A stretch of 45,311 nucleotides of DNA, from assembly GCA_040877415.1 (NCBI GenBank), contig JBBDNV010000212.1, positions 1 through 45,311 on the forward strand, written 5' to 3'. This stretch comes from JBBDNV01 sp040877415 (GTDB lineage: Bacteria; Planctomycetota; Planctomycetia; Pirellulales; PALSA-1355). A program made the position numbers and the translations under genes. Of the stretch, positions 23,607-32,341 are shown in pieces; the first letter of the stretch is position 1, and the number at the start of each line of letters is the position of its first letter. The notes under the pieces were generated by a model. That model worked only from the letters and a program-made list of their open reading frames with translations, did no database searches and was not told the origin of the DNA.

Positions 23607-24766
23607 GGCGATCCTCCCGCGGCTTCGGGGGATGAAGAAACCAGCCCAGCGCCGCCCCCTTGCGCGTCGCAGAAGCGCAACTGAAACGTCCAATTGTTGG
23701 GCACTTGCGGATCCTTGTGTTGCGGGCCCTGGCAAATCTTGACCAGCACCCGGTTCGCGCCGCGCACGAGTTTCACCGGCGTGACAAACCGGTCGAAACG
23801 GCTGCCGTTGAGCCACTGCTCGCGCGAAAACACCTTTTGGCCGTTGAGCCAAACCGTCAAATTGTCGTCGGCGCCCGTGCGCAATTGAGCGTCCTGTGGT
23901 TGCGGCGAATCGAGTTGGGCGTACGCGTATGCGACGGCTTCCTTGGCCGGAGCCAACGCTTGCGCGAGATTGACCATGCCCAACGGATCGGGTGTATGAT
24001 GACGGCGCCAAACGATCGACTGGCCGTCCTGACCCACGTACCCGGCTTGCAAATCGACTTGCGATTCGGGCGCAAACGAGCGCGCGAAACCGGTGAACGC
24101 CGGCGCGTCGAACGGCCCGACCAACCACCAATCGACCACTAACCCCAAATGTTTTGCGATGTCGACTCGTTCACCCAGTTTGGCCAGTTGGCCGGCTGCG
24201 CTGGTGACTTGATTGCTGTCGCGCGCGTGCTCGAAGGCCCTCTGAAACTGGTCGCGGGCCGCTTCCGAATCACCGTTCGTCAAAGCCTGCCCGCCTGCCG
24301 CCAGCGCCATGTCGACGGCATCCTCGCGAAACTCGGGATCGTCAAGCAGTCCGCGCACGGTTTTTTGCCGGTAGCCCGGCTCGAGCCGGTCGCACAGCAC
24401 AAGGGCCAGCCGCCGCACGTGTCCGCGGTGATTGCGGTCGCCAACGATTGCTCGCAGCTCGGCAAGCGGAAATTCCGGCCCGGCCCGGGCTAACTCTCGC
24501 TCGACGATCGTCTCGTACACCGCGCGATACCAATTGGCCGCCAGCGGGTTGTCGATGTCCATTGCCAAAAGCAGCCGCGGCAGAATCTCGGTTCCCCGAT
24601 TCGACAATAGGTCGGCAGCCACCCGCGCCTCGCGCGAACCCGAAGCCTGCGGACCGGCGCGCGCGATCGCGGCCAAATGATCGTTGACTTCGTCGGCGCA
24701 TGCGCGGATCGACGACGAGCCGAAGACGGCCGCGACAGTCAAGACGATCCACGCGCGCCAGTGCAT
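23603..24766 (-). CDS. Exported helical-repeat protein of unknown function
   Basis: A 387-residue protein. The ATG at 24766 starts a signal peptide (MHWRAWIVLTVAAVFGSSSIRACA). The first half is alpha-helical, with repeats like HEAT/TPR (LAELRAIVGDRNHRGHVRRLALVLCDRL, ARDQFQRAFEHARDSNQVTSAAGQL). The second half is beta-rich: WWLVGPFDAPAFTGF, LRTGADDNLTVWLNGQKVFSREQW and VKLVRGANRVLVKICQG. That pattern is the 'ligand-like' galactose-binding sandwich seen at the end of many planctomycete exported proteins. It is translationally coupled to the PQQ-repeat gene, so the two may work together outside the cytoplasmic membrane. Confidence 0.82.
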   Translation of the reverse strand: MHWRAWIVLTVAAVFGSSSIRACADEVNDHLAAIARAGPQASGSREARVAADLLSNRGTEILPRLLLAMDIDNPLAANWYRAVYETIVERELARAGPEFPLAELRAIVGDRNHRGHVRRLALVLCDRLEPGYRQKTVRGLLDDPEFREDAVDMALAAGGQALTNGDSEAARDQFQRAFEHARDSNQVTSAAGQLAKLGERVDIAKHLGLVVDWWLVGPFDAPAFTGFARSFAPESQVDLQAGYVGQDGQSIVWRRHHTPDPLGMVNLAQALAPAKEAVAYAYAQLDSPQPQDAQLRTGADDNLTVWLNGQKVFSREQWLNGSRFDRFVTPVKLVRGANRVLVKICQGPQHKDPQVPNNWTFQLRFCDAQGGGAGLVSSSPEAAGGSP

Positions 24767-24859
24767 TTCAAACGACCCCCGACCGTTCGTCGGACACACT
24801 ACCTGCTCGTCCCGAATGGTAACTGGCGACGTAAGCCTCGGCAACGACCGACCTGCGCA

Positions 24860-26431
24860 TCAAGCGGTCGAGCGGGCGACGAGCTGGCGCAATTGCTCGG
24901 CCAGGTCCGCAAACACCGCGTCCCATTCGTGCAGCTTCCGCTGGCGAAACAGGCGCATCGACGGATACCAGGGCGTTTCTTGCCCGTCGAGCATCCAGCG
25001 CCAGTCGGGCGAACGTTGCAACAGCAACCACACGGGCGCGCCCATGCCGCCGGCCAGGTGAGCCATCGCCGTGTCGACGGTAACAACCAGATCCAGATGC
25101 CGGATCACGGCCGCCGTGTCCATGAAGGCACCGCTCGATTCATCGAGCTCATCGCCGAAATCGATCACCTGCACGTCGCCGGGCATCTCGGCAAGCCGGC
25201 TTCGACCCGCACCTTTTTGCAGGCTCACCAGACGCACGCCCGGAACGGTTGCCAGCCGCGCGAACTCGGCCAAGCGCACCGAGCGAAAGCGATCGTTCGG
25301 ATGATCGGGATTGCCCGCCCAGACGATTCCGACCTTAAAGCCGCCGATGGCGCCCAATCGACGTTCCCACGCGGCGACCCGTTGCGGATCGGGCACCAAA
25401 TAGGGCCCATTCCAATAAGGCGCGCCGCCGCGCTCGGCCAGCGTAAAGGGCACGCTCAGCAACGGGCAATGCACGTCGCACTGGACCGGATCGCCTTGCC
25501 GCACCAGCCAGCGGCCATAGCCCGAGTTGGCAAGCAGCGGAATCAACGGGGCCTGCACTTCGACCTTCAGCGCGCCTGCCAGCGGCCGGGCCAGTTCGAC
25601 GTAGCGGATGAAGTGCAGCGTGTCGCCCAGCCCCTGTTCGGCGTGCAAAAGCAACGTTCGGCCCGGCACAGGCGCGCCGTCCCAGCGCGGCTGGGGACAG
25701 TCGCGCGTCACGAAACCTTCGCACTCGAGTCGGGATTCCCATTCGGCCCAACCCCGCGCATAATCCTCCCGCCTCAACCAGACCAGGGCCCGGTTGCGGC
25801 GCGCTTCGGGATAATGGGGCCGCAGCGCCAACGCGCGGTCCCAGCACGCAAGCGCGGCGTCGAGTTGCGGCTCGTCGTAGTGGGCGATTCCCAGCCGGTA
25901 GTGCGCCTCGGCATCGTTTGGCACTAGCTCGATGGCCCGTCGATAAGCGGCGATCGCCTCGTCGACGCGTCCGATGGTCAACAACAGGTTGGCGCGGTTG
26001 AAATGTCCGTTGGCGTAGTCATCGCGGACCTTCAGGGCGTCATCATAGGCCGCCAGCGCTTCGTCCTCGTTGCCGGCGTCCTTGAGCGCCAATCCCAGGT
26101 TGTTGAACAACTGGGGCGACGGCGACGAGAGTTGCACGGCGCGTTGGAAACACGCAAGCGCTGCGACCGTCCGTTTGAGCTGGCGATGAACGGCGCCCAG
26201 GTTGCTGTGGTAGGCGGCGGAGTCGGGCGCAAGCGCGACCGCTTTTTGCAGGCATTCGGCGGCCGCTTCAGGGCGATCGGCCTGCACGTGCAGGATGCCC
26301 AATTCGTGCCACGCCTCGGCCGCTTCGGGCACGGCCTCGAGCAACTGTCGATAGATGGGCTCGGCTTGTTCCAAACGCCCCGCGCCAAGCAAGCGTCGCG
26401 CCTCGTTCAAGAGTTCGCCGAAGGTCGCCAA
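24860..26431 (-). CDS. TPR-repeat glycosyltransferase family 9-like protein
   Basis: About 523 residues, counted from a TTG at 26431 (MATFGELLNEARRLLGAGRL). No ATG or GTG fits, and the frame further upstream overlaps the neighbour. There is no good Shine-Dalgarno sequence, so the start is tentative. Residues about 1-240 hold six to seven tetratricopeptide repeats (AEPIYRQLLEAVPEAAEAWHEL, AAYHSNLGAVHRQLKRTVAA, AIAAYRRAIELVPNDAEAHYRL). The C-terminal half has the GT9-like segments LLLHAEQGLGDTLHFIRYV, VGIVWAGNPDHPNDRFRSV and DLVVTVDTAMAHLAGGMGAPVWLLL. This architecture is common in planctomycetes and proteobacteria and is thought to add sugars to proteins or envelope glycans. The location is cytoplasmic, as there is no signal. 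Confidence 0.9.
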   Translation of the reverse strand: MATFGELLNEARRLLGAGRLEQAEPIYRQLLEAVPEAAEAWHELGILHVQADRPEAAAECLQKAVALAPDSAAYHSNLGAVHRQLKRTVAALACFQRAVQLSSPSPQLFNNLGLALKDAGNEDEALAAYDDALKVRDDYANGHFNRANLLLTIGRVDEAIAAYRRAIELVPNDAEAHYRLGIAHYDEPQLDAALACWDRALALRPHYPEARRNRALVWLRREDYARGWAEWESRLECEGFVTRDCPQPRWDGAPVPGRTLLLHAEQGLGDTLHFIRYVELARPLAGALKVEVQAPLIPLLANSGYGRWLVRQGDPVQCDVHCPLLSVPFTLAERGGAPYWNGPYLVPDPQRVAAWERRLGAIGGFKVGIVWAGNPDHPNDRFRSVRLAEFARLATVPGVRLVSLQKGAGRSRLAEMPGDVQVIDFGDELDESSGAFMDTAAVIRHLDLVVTVDTAMAHLAGGMGAPVWLLLQRSPDWRWMLDGQETPWYPSMRLFRQRKLHEWDAVFADLAEQLRQLVARSTA

Positions 26432-26568
26432 GATGATTGACTTTTTGCACTTAGGGAAATTCAGGTCCGCGCGCCCCGTTTTGACGGATGCGGAGCGACC
26501 GGGTTGCGGCCTCACCGATTCGCGGTTTCCACGCGTCGCCCGCGTTGCAGACGCCGGGGCCACAGCCG

Positions 26569-27678
26569 TTATCGCGACGGACGCTCTTGGAGAGGCATCG
26601 AGGCGATCCACGCGCGCACCAGCTCGACCCCCTCGTCGTGGATCATCCGTTTGCCTAGCTCGGGCATCATGATCCCCGGATCGACGGAGGAAAGGCGGAA
26701 CATGAAGATCGACTCGTCCGGCTTTCCCGGCACGATGTCGAAGTCGAAACCGCCGGTGCCGCGGCCGGCCGCCACCGTCGTCTTGAAGATGCCGTATTTC
26801 GTCGGCGCCCTCTGGCCGGCCATCAGATCGAGTCCTGCGTTTCGGGCCGGACCCGCCGGGTTGTGGCAGTGCGCGCAATTAATCTCCAGCCAGGCCCGCG
26901 CACGCTCGTCAAGCGAGCCGCTCGTCGGGTCGTTCCAAACGGCCAGCCGCGGCGCATCGGCCGGCCCGGGAGCCCCGGACAAAGCGCCGGCGCGCGTCCA
27001 GTAGGCCAACTGATTCTCGGTGCCGTGGGCGTACGCGAAATCCTTGTTCAGATGCCGGGCTTTCGGGCCCAGGGGCAAAAACTCATCCCCTTGCTTGTGA
27101 CATCCCTTGCACTGATTGACGTTGGGGATGATGTAGTTGTTGGTGCGCTTTTGTCCCTTCTCGTCCGTCCAGCTTACATCGACCAGGTCGCCGGCCACTT
27201 CGAGCACGGCTTCGGTCTGCTGGTCGTTCCAAATATAAGGGATGCCCACCCAGCCGTCGGGATCGTGCTTCAAAATGCGCGTTTCGAGCAAGCGGCGGCC
27301 CAGCGAAGGATCGCGCGCGTCGAGGGGATAGGCAAACGTCTTGGCGATGATCGTGCCGACGGGAAACTCGAACGCGTCGTCCGAACGGTATTCGGCGCTC
27401 GTGCCGGGCGGCAATTTGACGAAGCGGAACTTGTCCGCGTAGTCCGAAAACAAAGGCGTGTTCAGATCAAAGGGAACGACGCCCGCGGCCGGCTCCTGCG
27501 CGGCGCCGTTGCCGACGAAAAGGCCGTACTGGGAAAGCTTTTCGGGGTAGGACGCCGTCGGCTCGGGGCTGCGCGTGCCACATCCGGCGGCGCACGCCAC
27601 AAGCGCCAAAGCCGCCAGCCGGGCCGTTCGACTCTCGCACATGCCCACACGCCAGGCACCCTGGTGCCCACCAAACAT
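26569..27678 (-). CDS. SO2930-type diheme c-type cytochrome, lipoprotein
   Basis: A 369-residue protein. The ATG at 27678 overlaps the stop of the beta-helix gene (TGATG) with GGAG seven bases before it. The N-terminus carries a lipobox (AALALVACAAGCGTRS), so it is probably membrane-anchored by lipid. Two heme-c motifs are visible: CKGCH (in IPNVNQCKGCHKQGDEFLPLG) and CAHCH (in WLEINCAHCHNPAG). LSQYGLFVGNGAAQEPA and VVPFDLNTPLFSDYADKFRFVKLPPG are the hallmark opening of TIGR03806-like proteins. In many genomes this family is encoded next to the parallel beta-helix protein, as here, so they are presumed partners. The electron partner and reaction are unknown. Confidence 0.9.
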   Translation of the reverse strand: MFGGHQGAWRVGMCESRTARLAALALVACAAGCGTRSPEPTASYPEKLSQYGLFVGNGAAQEPAAGVVPFDLNTPLFSDYADKFRFVKLPPGTSAEYRSDDAFEFPVGTIIAKTFAYPLDARDPSLGRRLLETRILKHDPDGWVGIPYIWNDQQTEAVLEVAGDLVDVSWTDEKGQKRTNNYIIPNVNQCKGCHKQGDEFLPLGPKARHLNKDFAYAHGTENQLAYWTRAGALSGAPGPADAPRLAVWNDPTSGSLDERARAWLEINCAHCHNPAGPARNAGLDLMAGQRAPTKYGIFKTTVAAGRGTGGFDFDIVPGKPDESIFMFRLSSVDPGIMMPELGKRMIHDEGVELVRAWIASMPLQERPSR

Positions 27679-28955
27679 CACTTCACTCCGGCGATGACCA
27701 CCGGTTCCAACTTCCCAATCTCACCCTCGCCGTCGTACGGCGTGAGGTCGCGGCTGATCTGGCCCGGCTTGGGCGACGCCGGGTCGCTCATATCGAGGCC
27801 GGCGAAGTCAAAATTCACAAAGTCCGCGTCGCCGTTGTTGCGGATGCGGATGGCCAGATCGGGCGGCAGTTTCCCGTCGACCGCTTTGGCCGGATCGATC
27901 ACGCCGTCATAGACGATGTCGGGCAGCGTCTTTTCGCCGGTCAGCGATGCGATCAGTTCGCCGAGCCTGCCGTTGGGCTTTTGACCGTTGCCGTCGAACT
28001 TGTTGTCGTGCACGAAAATGGCCTCGCAGTACGGGTCGTAGCCCTTGTCCTTTTCGAACGGCCGAGTGGTCACCAGGTAGCTGCAAATCGACAGGCCGGC
28101 ATTCTGGTTGTTCTGGATCTTGTTGTCGAACACCTCGACGTGCCGATTGGCCATGATCATCACTCCGGTGCCCGAGGGCACGCTCGCCACGATGGCCCCC
28201 TTGGGGGCGAAATTCTCGTGGTTGTTCTCCACCACCTCATTATTGTACACGCGGGTGTGATGTCCGACCTTCAACTCCAGGTCGGGCAGCGAAAACACCA
28301 GGATTCCGCCGGCGTTGTTGGTGGCCACGTTTTCGTAGACGTCGGCGTCGATCGAGTTTTCGATTTCGATGCCTGCCACGTTGTGCTCCACCCGGTTGCG
28401 GCGAACGATGATGTTCTCCGATTGTCCCACGTAAATCCCCGCGTCCGATGCGTCGCTGACGAAGCAATCCTCGATAAGCACGTTCTTGCACAGCACGGGA
28501 TACAGGCCGTATGCGCCGTTTTCGGTCTTGGGTCCGCCGGTCCAGGAAACGCGCACGTTGCGAAAGGTCAGGCCGTCGCAGCCGTTGACCTTGACCGCGT
28601 CGCCCTTGGCGTCCGCCAGGGCAAGGTTCTCGACCAGCACCTTGTTCTTGCTGGTGATCGACAATCCTTCTCCGCCGGTGCCTTGGCCTTGTTGCTTGAA
28701 TGACAGGATGGTCTTATCCGGTCCTTGCCCGCGAATCGTGACGTCGCTCACGTCGCAGGAAACCGTGGAGGTGAATTCAAACGTGCCCTCGCCAAACTCG
28801 ATCACGCTGCCGGGCCTGGCGTTGATCAGCGCGGTCTGCGCTTGCTTGGCGGCATTCGCGCCGGGTTGGATCTTCGCTTCCTTGGTTCCCGAGCAACCAG
28901 CCACGAGCAGCGCGCCGCAGACGACAGCCAACAGGCGCGGTCGAATAATGTGCAC
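27678..28955 (-). CDS. Parallel beta-helix repeat lipoprotein
   Basis: A 425-residue protein with a GTG start at 28955 preceded by a perfect AGGAGGTG. It has a lipoprotein signal (LLAVVCGALLVAGCSG). A right-handed parallel beta-helix follows, with many strand turns of the pattern [VI]xxNxxxxN (NIIVRRNRVEHNVAGIEIEN, ADVYENVATNNAGGILVF, VEVFDNKIQNNQNAGLSI). It matches TIGR03805-like proteins that are paired with the diheme cytochrome encoded immediately downstream, and the two genes overlap. Beta-helix proteins often bind or cut polysaccharides, but no catalytic site can be pointed out. The product is expected on the membrane surface. Confidence 0.9.
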   Translation of the reverse strand: MHIIRPRLLAVVCGALLVAGCSGTKEAKIQPGANAAKQAQTALINARPGSVIEFGEGTFEFTSTVSCDVSDVTIRGQGPDKTILSFKQQGQGTGGEGLSITSKNKVLVENLALADAKGDAVKVNGCDGLTFRNVRVSWTGGPKTENGAYGLYPVLCKNVLIEDCFVSDASDAGIYVGQSENIIVRRNRVEHNVAGIEIENSIDADVYENVATNNAGGILVFSLPDLELKVGHHTRVYNNEVVENNHENFAPKGAIVASVPSGTGVMIMANRHVEVFDNKIQNNQNAGLSICSYLVTTRPFEKDKGYDPYCEAIFVHDNKFDGNGQKPNGRLGELIASLTGEKTLPDIVYDGVIDPAKAVDGKLPPDLAIRIRNNGDADFVNFDFAGLDMSDPASPKPGQISRDLTPYDGEGEIGKLEPVVIAGVK

Positions 28956-29268
28956 GGTCCACCTCCTGGAAAAAAAGTTTCAGCCGCGGTCCGGCTCTCC
29001 GTCTCGCGGGCGAGGCCGGCCGCCATGTGGAATGGCGACTTCGAAACGCGAGAGCGCATTATAGCCCAGATTTGGCCATTGCCCAGCGGGCCCCGAGGCC
29101 CTTGGCCCGCCGATTGTCGCGGCGCTCCATCGCGCAGAACCCTCGATGGAGCGCCGGCCCCTGCTACTCAACGAGCGTTTCCCGAGCCGGGGTCGTGCAA
29201 GCACGATGAACAGCCCATTGCCAGCAAGGCTTGATCATTGGACGGCGCGACGCGTGAAAGGGCGCCTT
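28956..29268. other. Intergenic region with a strong inverted repeat
   Basis: 313 bases between the alpha/beta hydrolase gene (ending 29269) and the beta-helix gene (starting 28955), both minus. No gene is seen. It holds the 13-bp inverted repeat at 29120-29156 and, at 28966-28975, the AGGAGGTG ribosome-binding site of the beta-helix gene. The promoter of that gene must lie here, but I cannot name it. Confidence 0.5.
29120..29156 (-). terminator. 13-bp inverted repeat, possible terminator of the hydrolase gene
   Basis: The arms CGGCGCTCCATCG and CGATGGAGCGCCG are perfectly complementary, with an 11-base loop (29133-29143). The repeat lies 112 bases after the stop of the alpha/beta hydrolase gene. 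No T-tract follows on the minus strand, so a factor-independent stop is not certain. A protein-binding palindrome is the alternative. Confidence 0.5.
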
Positions 29269-30192
29269 TCAGGGAGCAGCCAGGTGCTTGTCGAACCAGG
29301 CCCAAACGGCCGGATAGTCGTCCATGATGCCCGGCCAGGTCGTGTGCCCGCCGCCCTTGTGGACGATCCATTCGACGCCGAGCCCGGCCGCTTCGTACTT
29401 GTCCTTCAGCACGCGCGATTGCTGCAATGGCACCGTCAAATCGCGATCGCCGTGAATGAGCAACAGCGGCGGATCGTCCGGGCCGACGTGGCAAATCGGC
29501 GAAATCGACCTTAGCTGAGCCTCCAGGTCGGTCACCTCGCCGAAAAAGCTCGGCAGTAAGCCGGGCCGAAGCTTGTCGACCGTTCGATAGCCGTCGGGCG
29601 TGCCCCAGTTCACCAGATCGGTTGGGGGAAACCAGGCGACCACCGCCTGCACGCGGCTGCCCGAGCGCTCGACCGGATCGCGTGAATCGGCCATTCCGTC
29701 ATCCCCGGAGAGCGCCACCATCAGTGCCAGGTGCCCGCCGGACGATCCGCTGGTGATGCCCAAATGATCCGGGTCGACGTGAAACCGCGCGGCACTTGCG
29801 CGTACGAAACGCACGCTGCGGCGAATATCCTCGATCATTTCGGGCACGAAGTAGCGGGGCGTGCTGCCGTGGCGGGCGACGAACAACGTATAGCCGCCCG
29901 AGAGCAATCCTTGGATCCAGTGTTCCCCGTCGCGCCGTTTTTTCTCGTCTCCGAGGACATTCGACTTCGCGGATTTAAAGCCGCCGCTGGCGACCAGAAT
30001 TACGCCGATTCCCTTGGCGCCTTTTGCGGGCGTCAGCACGTCCATCGTCATTCCCAGCCCGTCCTTGTTGCCGTAGACCACGTCTTCAATGGCATGGAAC
30101 TCGACCGGCTCTTTCACGTCGTCGGCGCCGGACGCCGTGGCCAGGCCAGCCAGCGAAACCAAGAACCCCACAACCATATGCATGCGTTTCAT
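29269..30192 (-). CDS. Exported alpha/beta hydrolase
   Basis: A 307-residue protein. The ATG at 30192 starts a signal peptide (MKRMHMVVGFLVSLAGLATASGA). An alternative start at 30228 only adds residues before it. An alpha/beta-hydrolase core follows: VILVASGG (oxyanion side), the nucleophile elbow GSSGG (Ser151), PPLLLIHGDRDLTVPLQQ (acid Asp) and HKGGGHTTW (His). This is the BD-FAE / dienelactone-hydrolase-like group. A carboxylic ester substrate is expected, but none can be named. It is divergent from the carboxylesterase gene (233-base gap), which suggests related breakdown functions. Confidence 0.9.
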   Translation of the reverse strand: MKRMHMVVGFLVSLAGLATASGADDVKEPVEFHAIEDVVYGNKDGLGMTMDVLTPAKGAKGIGVILVASGGFKSAKSNVLGDEKKRRDGEHWIQGLLSGGYTLFVARHGSTPRYFVPEMIEDIRRSVRFVRASAARFHVDPDHLGITSGSSGGHLALMVALSGDDGMADSRDPVERSGSRVQAVVAWFPPTDLVNWGTPDGYRTVDKLRPGLLPSFFGEVTDLEAQLRSISPICHVGPDDPPLLLIHGDRDLTVPLQQSRVLKDKYEAAGLGVEWIVHKGGGHTTWPGIMDDYPAVWAWFDKHLAAP

Positions 30193-30425
30193 AATCCCTC
30201 GACTCAACAAGAGACCCGGGGCCATCATTCAATTTGCCTATTATGCCTGGCTGCGCCGGCGGTGGATACCGTGTGGCGCATCGCGGCAGCCCGCCGCACC
30301 CTGATCAGGATTGTTCGATTTGCATTCGCAATGGCCCTTGGCTAGGTTACTTTTTGACCGGCTGTCGTACGAGGCCATGGGTTGAGACCGACCGGTGCGC
30401 AACGATTCAAACAGGGGGCCATGCA

Positions 30426-32054
30426 ATGAAGCCGTCCGTCACACAGCGCAGGAGATTCGTGGCGACCATTTTACTTTCGGCGCTTGCCGCGCTTAGCGTG
30501 TTCGCTCTTCCAACGCGCGCAGCCGACGAGCCGCTCTCGATCGACACGGGGTTAATCTCCGGCAAGCGATTGGGAGACGACGGCGCGGTGCGCGCTTACA
30601 AGGGAATCCCCTACGCCGCGCCGCCGGTGGGCAAACTGCGCTGGCAGCCGCCGCAGCCGCCGGCCAAATGGCAGGGCGTGCGCGCCTGCGCCGAATTCGG
30701 ACCCGTCTGCCCCCAACAGCCGTATCCCAAAGGCTCGTTTTACGCGCGGGAGCCGGAAGAGCAAAGCGAAGACTGCCTGTTTCTCAACGTGTGGACCGCC
30801 GCCAAATCGCCGCAGGAAACGCGGCCGGTGATGGTTTGGATTCACGGCGGAGCGCTCACGCGAGGTTCCGGATCGATGGAGGTTTACGACGGCGAGCAGT
30901 TGGCGCGGCAGGGCATCGTTCTGGTGACCATCAATTACCGGCTGGGGCCGCTCGGCTATTTGTCCCATCCGGCGCTCAGCCGCGAATCGCCGCACCAATC
31001 GTCCGGCAACTACGGCGTGCTGGACCAGATCGCGGCGCTCGAGTGGGTCAAGCGCAATATTGCCGCCATCGGCGGCGACCCCGAGCGAGTGACCATTTTT
31101 GGCGAATCGGCCGGTTCGTGGAGCGTCTGTTCGCTCGTGGCGACGCCGCTGGCCAAGGGGCTTTTCCAGCGGGCGATCGGACAAAGCGGCGGCTGCTTCT
31201 CGCCGATGCAGTATTTAAACGACCAGCGCAACGGTTTCGCGCCGGCCGAGAAACTCGGCGAAAAGCTGGCCGCGATTCTCGGTTGCGACAAAGCCGACGA
31301 CCCGCTGGCCGCCCTGCGCGAAAAAACGCCCGAGGAAATTCTGGCCGCCGCCGCCAAGGATCCCGCCCAAGCCCGCGCCCGGGCCGTCGTCGACGGCTGG
31401 GTGTTTCCTGACGAAATCATCAACCTTTACGCCGAGGGGCGCCAGAACCGGGTCAGCGTGATCGCGGGCTCGAACGCCGACGAGGGCACGAGCCTGGCGG
31501 GCGCGCTGGCGCCTACGAAGATGGCCCCGTTCCTGGCCTCCACGAAGAGCAAATACACCGGCCTGTCCGAGCGGTTTCTAAAGGTCTATCCGGTCACCAG
31601 CGACAGCGACGTACGAGACGCTTTCCTGCACAGCCTGCGCGACGAGTGGTTCAGTTGGGAAATGCGCACCTGGGTCCGCATGATGCGCAAGGCCGGGCTG
31701 CCGGCGTACCTCTATTATTTCACCCGCGTGCCGCCGCGAGCGGATGCCGAGAAATACGGCGCTTTTCACGCGGCCGAAATCGTCTACGCGTTCGACAACC
31801 TGGCGGGAACGTCCTGGAACCCAGAGCCGGCCGATCGGGCGCTGGCCGACGCGATGTCGAGCTGTTGGGTCCGCTTTGCGGCCAGCGGCGATCCCAACGG
31901 CGGCAAGCTGCCCAACTGGCCGGTCTACGACGAATCGAGCGAACCGTTTCTCGAATTCGGGGACTCGGTCGGCGCCGGCAGCCATTTGTTGAAGTCCGAG
32001 TGCGACTTTTTTGACGACTACTTCCGCGCCAAACGCGCCCAAGAATCGCCATGA
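30426..32054 (+). CDS. Secreted type-B carboxylesterase
   Basis: A 542-residue protein. The ATG at 30426 is preceded by AGGGGGCC. An export signal follows (RRRFVATILLSALAALSVFALPTRAADE). The carboxylesterase/lipase core is complete: AYKGIPYAAPPVGKLRW, EDCLFLNVWTA, VMVWIHGGALTRGSG (oxyanion hole HGG), FGESAGSWSV (nucleophile Ser), GSNADEGTSL (acid) and YGAFHAAEIVYAFDN (catalytic His). At 542 residues the length is normal for the family. It should hydrolyse ester bonds outside the cytoplasm, with an unknown substrate. A hairpin follows 23 bases after the stop. Confidence 0.93.
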   Translation: MKPSVTQRRRFVATILLSALAALSVFALPTRAADEPLSIDTGLISGKRLGDDGAVRAYKGIPYAAPPVGKLRWQPPQPPAKWQGVRACAEFGPVCPQQPYPKGSFYAREPEEQSEDCLFLNVWTAAKSPQETRPVMVWIHGGALTRGSGSMEVYDGEQLARQGIVLVTINYRLGPLGYLSHPALSRESPHQSSGNYGVLDQIAALEWVKRNIAAIGGDPERVTIFGESAGSWSVCSLVATPLAKGLFQRAIGQSGGCFSPMQYLNDQRNGFAPAEKLGEKLAAILGCDKADDPLAALREKTPEEILAAAAKDPAQARARAVVDGWVFPDEIINLYAEGRQNRVSVIAGSNADEGTSLAGALAPTKMAPFLASTKSKYTGLSERFLKVYPVTSDSDVRDAFLHSLRDEWFSWEMRTWVRMMRKAGLPAYLYYFTRVPPRADAEKYGAFHAAEIVYAFDNLAGTSWNPEPADRALADAMSSCWVRFAASGDPNGGKLPNWPVYDESSEPFLEFGDSVGAGSHLLKSECDFFDDYFRAKRAQESP

Positions 32055-32076
32055 GGGCTTTTTCTCGATGAAAAAT

Positions 32077-32096
32077 GACCGGTACCCTCGCCGGTC
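32077..32096 (+). terminator. Hairpin after the carboxylesterase gene
   Basis: GACCGG (32077-32082) pairs with CCGGTC (32091-32096) across an 8-base loop, followed by GCAGTTTCCC. It has a short stem and a weak T-tract. Position, 23 bases after the stop and before the next promoter, is the main support. Confidence 0.4.
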
Positions 32097-32128
32097 GCAG
32101 TTTCCCTCTCACTCCCGGATTGCCATGC

Positions 32129-32156
32129 TTGACAATCTCTAAGGTCTAATTAGGAT
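32129..32156 (+). promoter_or_regulatory. Consensus-like sigma70 promoter of the Tad gene set
   Basis: A perfect TTGACA (32129-32134), a 16-base spacer and TAGGAT (32151-32156) in a patch of low GC. Predicted transcription start is near 32163. The leader that follows contains a hairpin with 8-bp arms (GGCTCGAT at 32190-32197, ATCGAGCC at 32210-32217). No other gene starts between it and the truncated TadG-like frame at 32301. Confidence 0.6.
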
Positions 32157-32315
32157 CGTAAGGAAGATTAGGCAAAAGTGCTTGTCTTCGGCTCGATGGA
32201 ATTACAGCGATCGAGCCCATTGGCCGCGATGGGGGCTTCCCGTCGACACTTCGCCCGGTCAAGTAGCAAAAAGCCGGAAACGAATCGCGAGGCATTTCCA
32301 ATGGTCACCTCGAAG

Positions 32316-32341
32316 GCTGGCCCTGCGCGCGCAGGGCCAGC
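32316..32341. repeat. Perfect 26-bp palindrome
   Basis: The half-site GCTGGCCCTGCGC is followed directly by its exact complement, giving a 26-base perfect palindrome inside the truncated TadG-like frame, where it encodes the repeat AGPARAGPA. It would form a very stable hairpin in the transcript from the promoter at 32129. It may act as a transcription pause or terminator, or be the scar of a short insertion. Confidence 0.7.
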
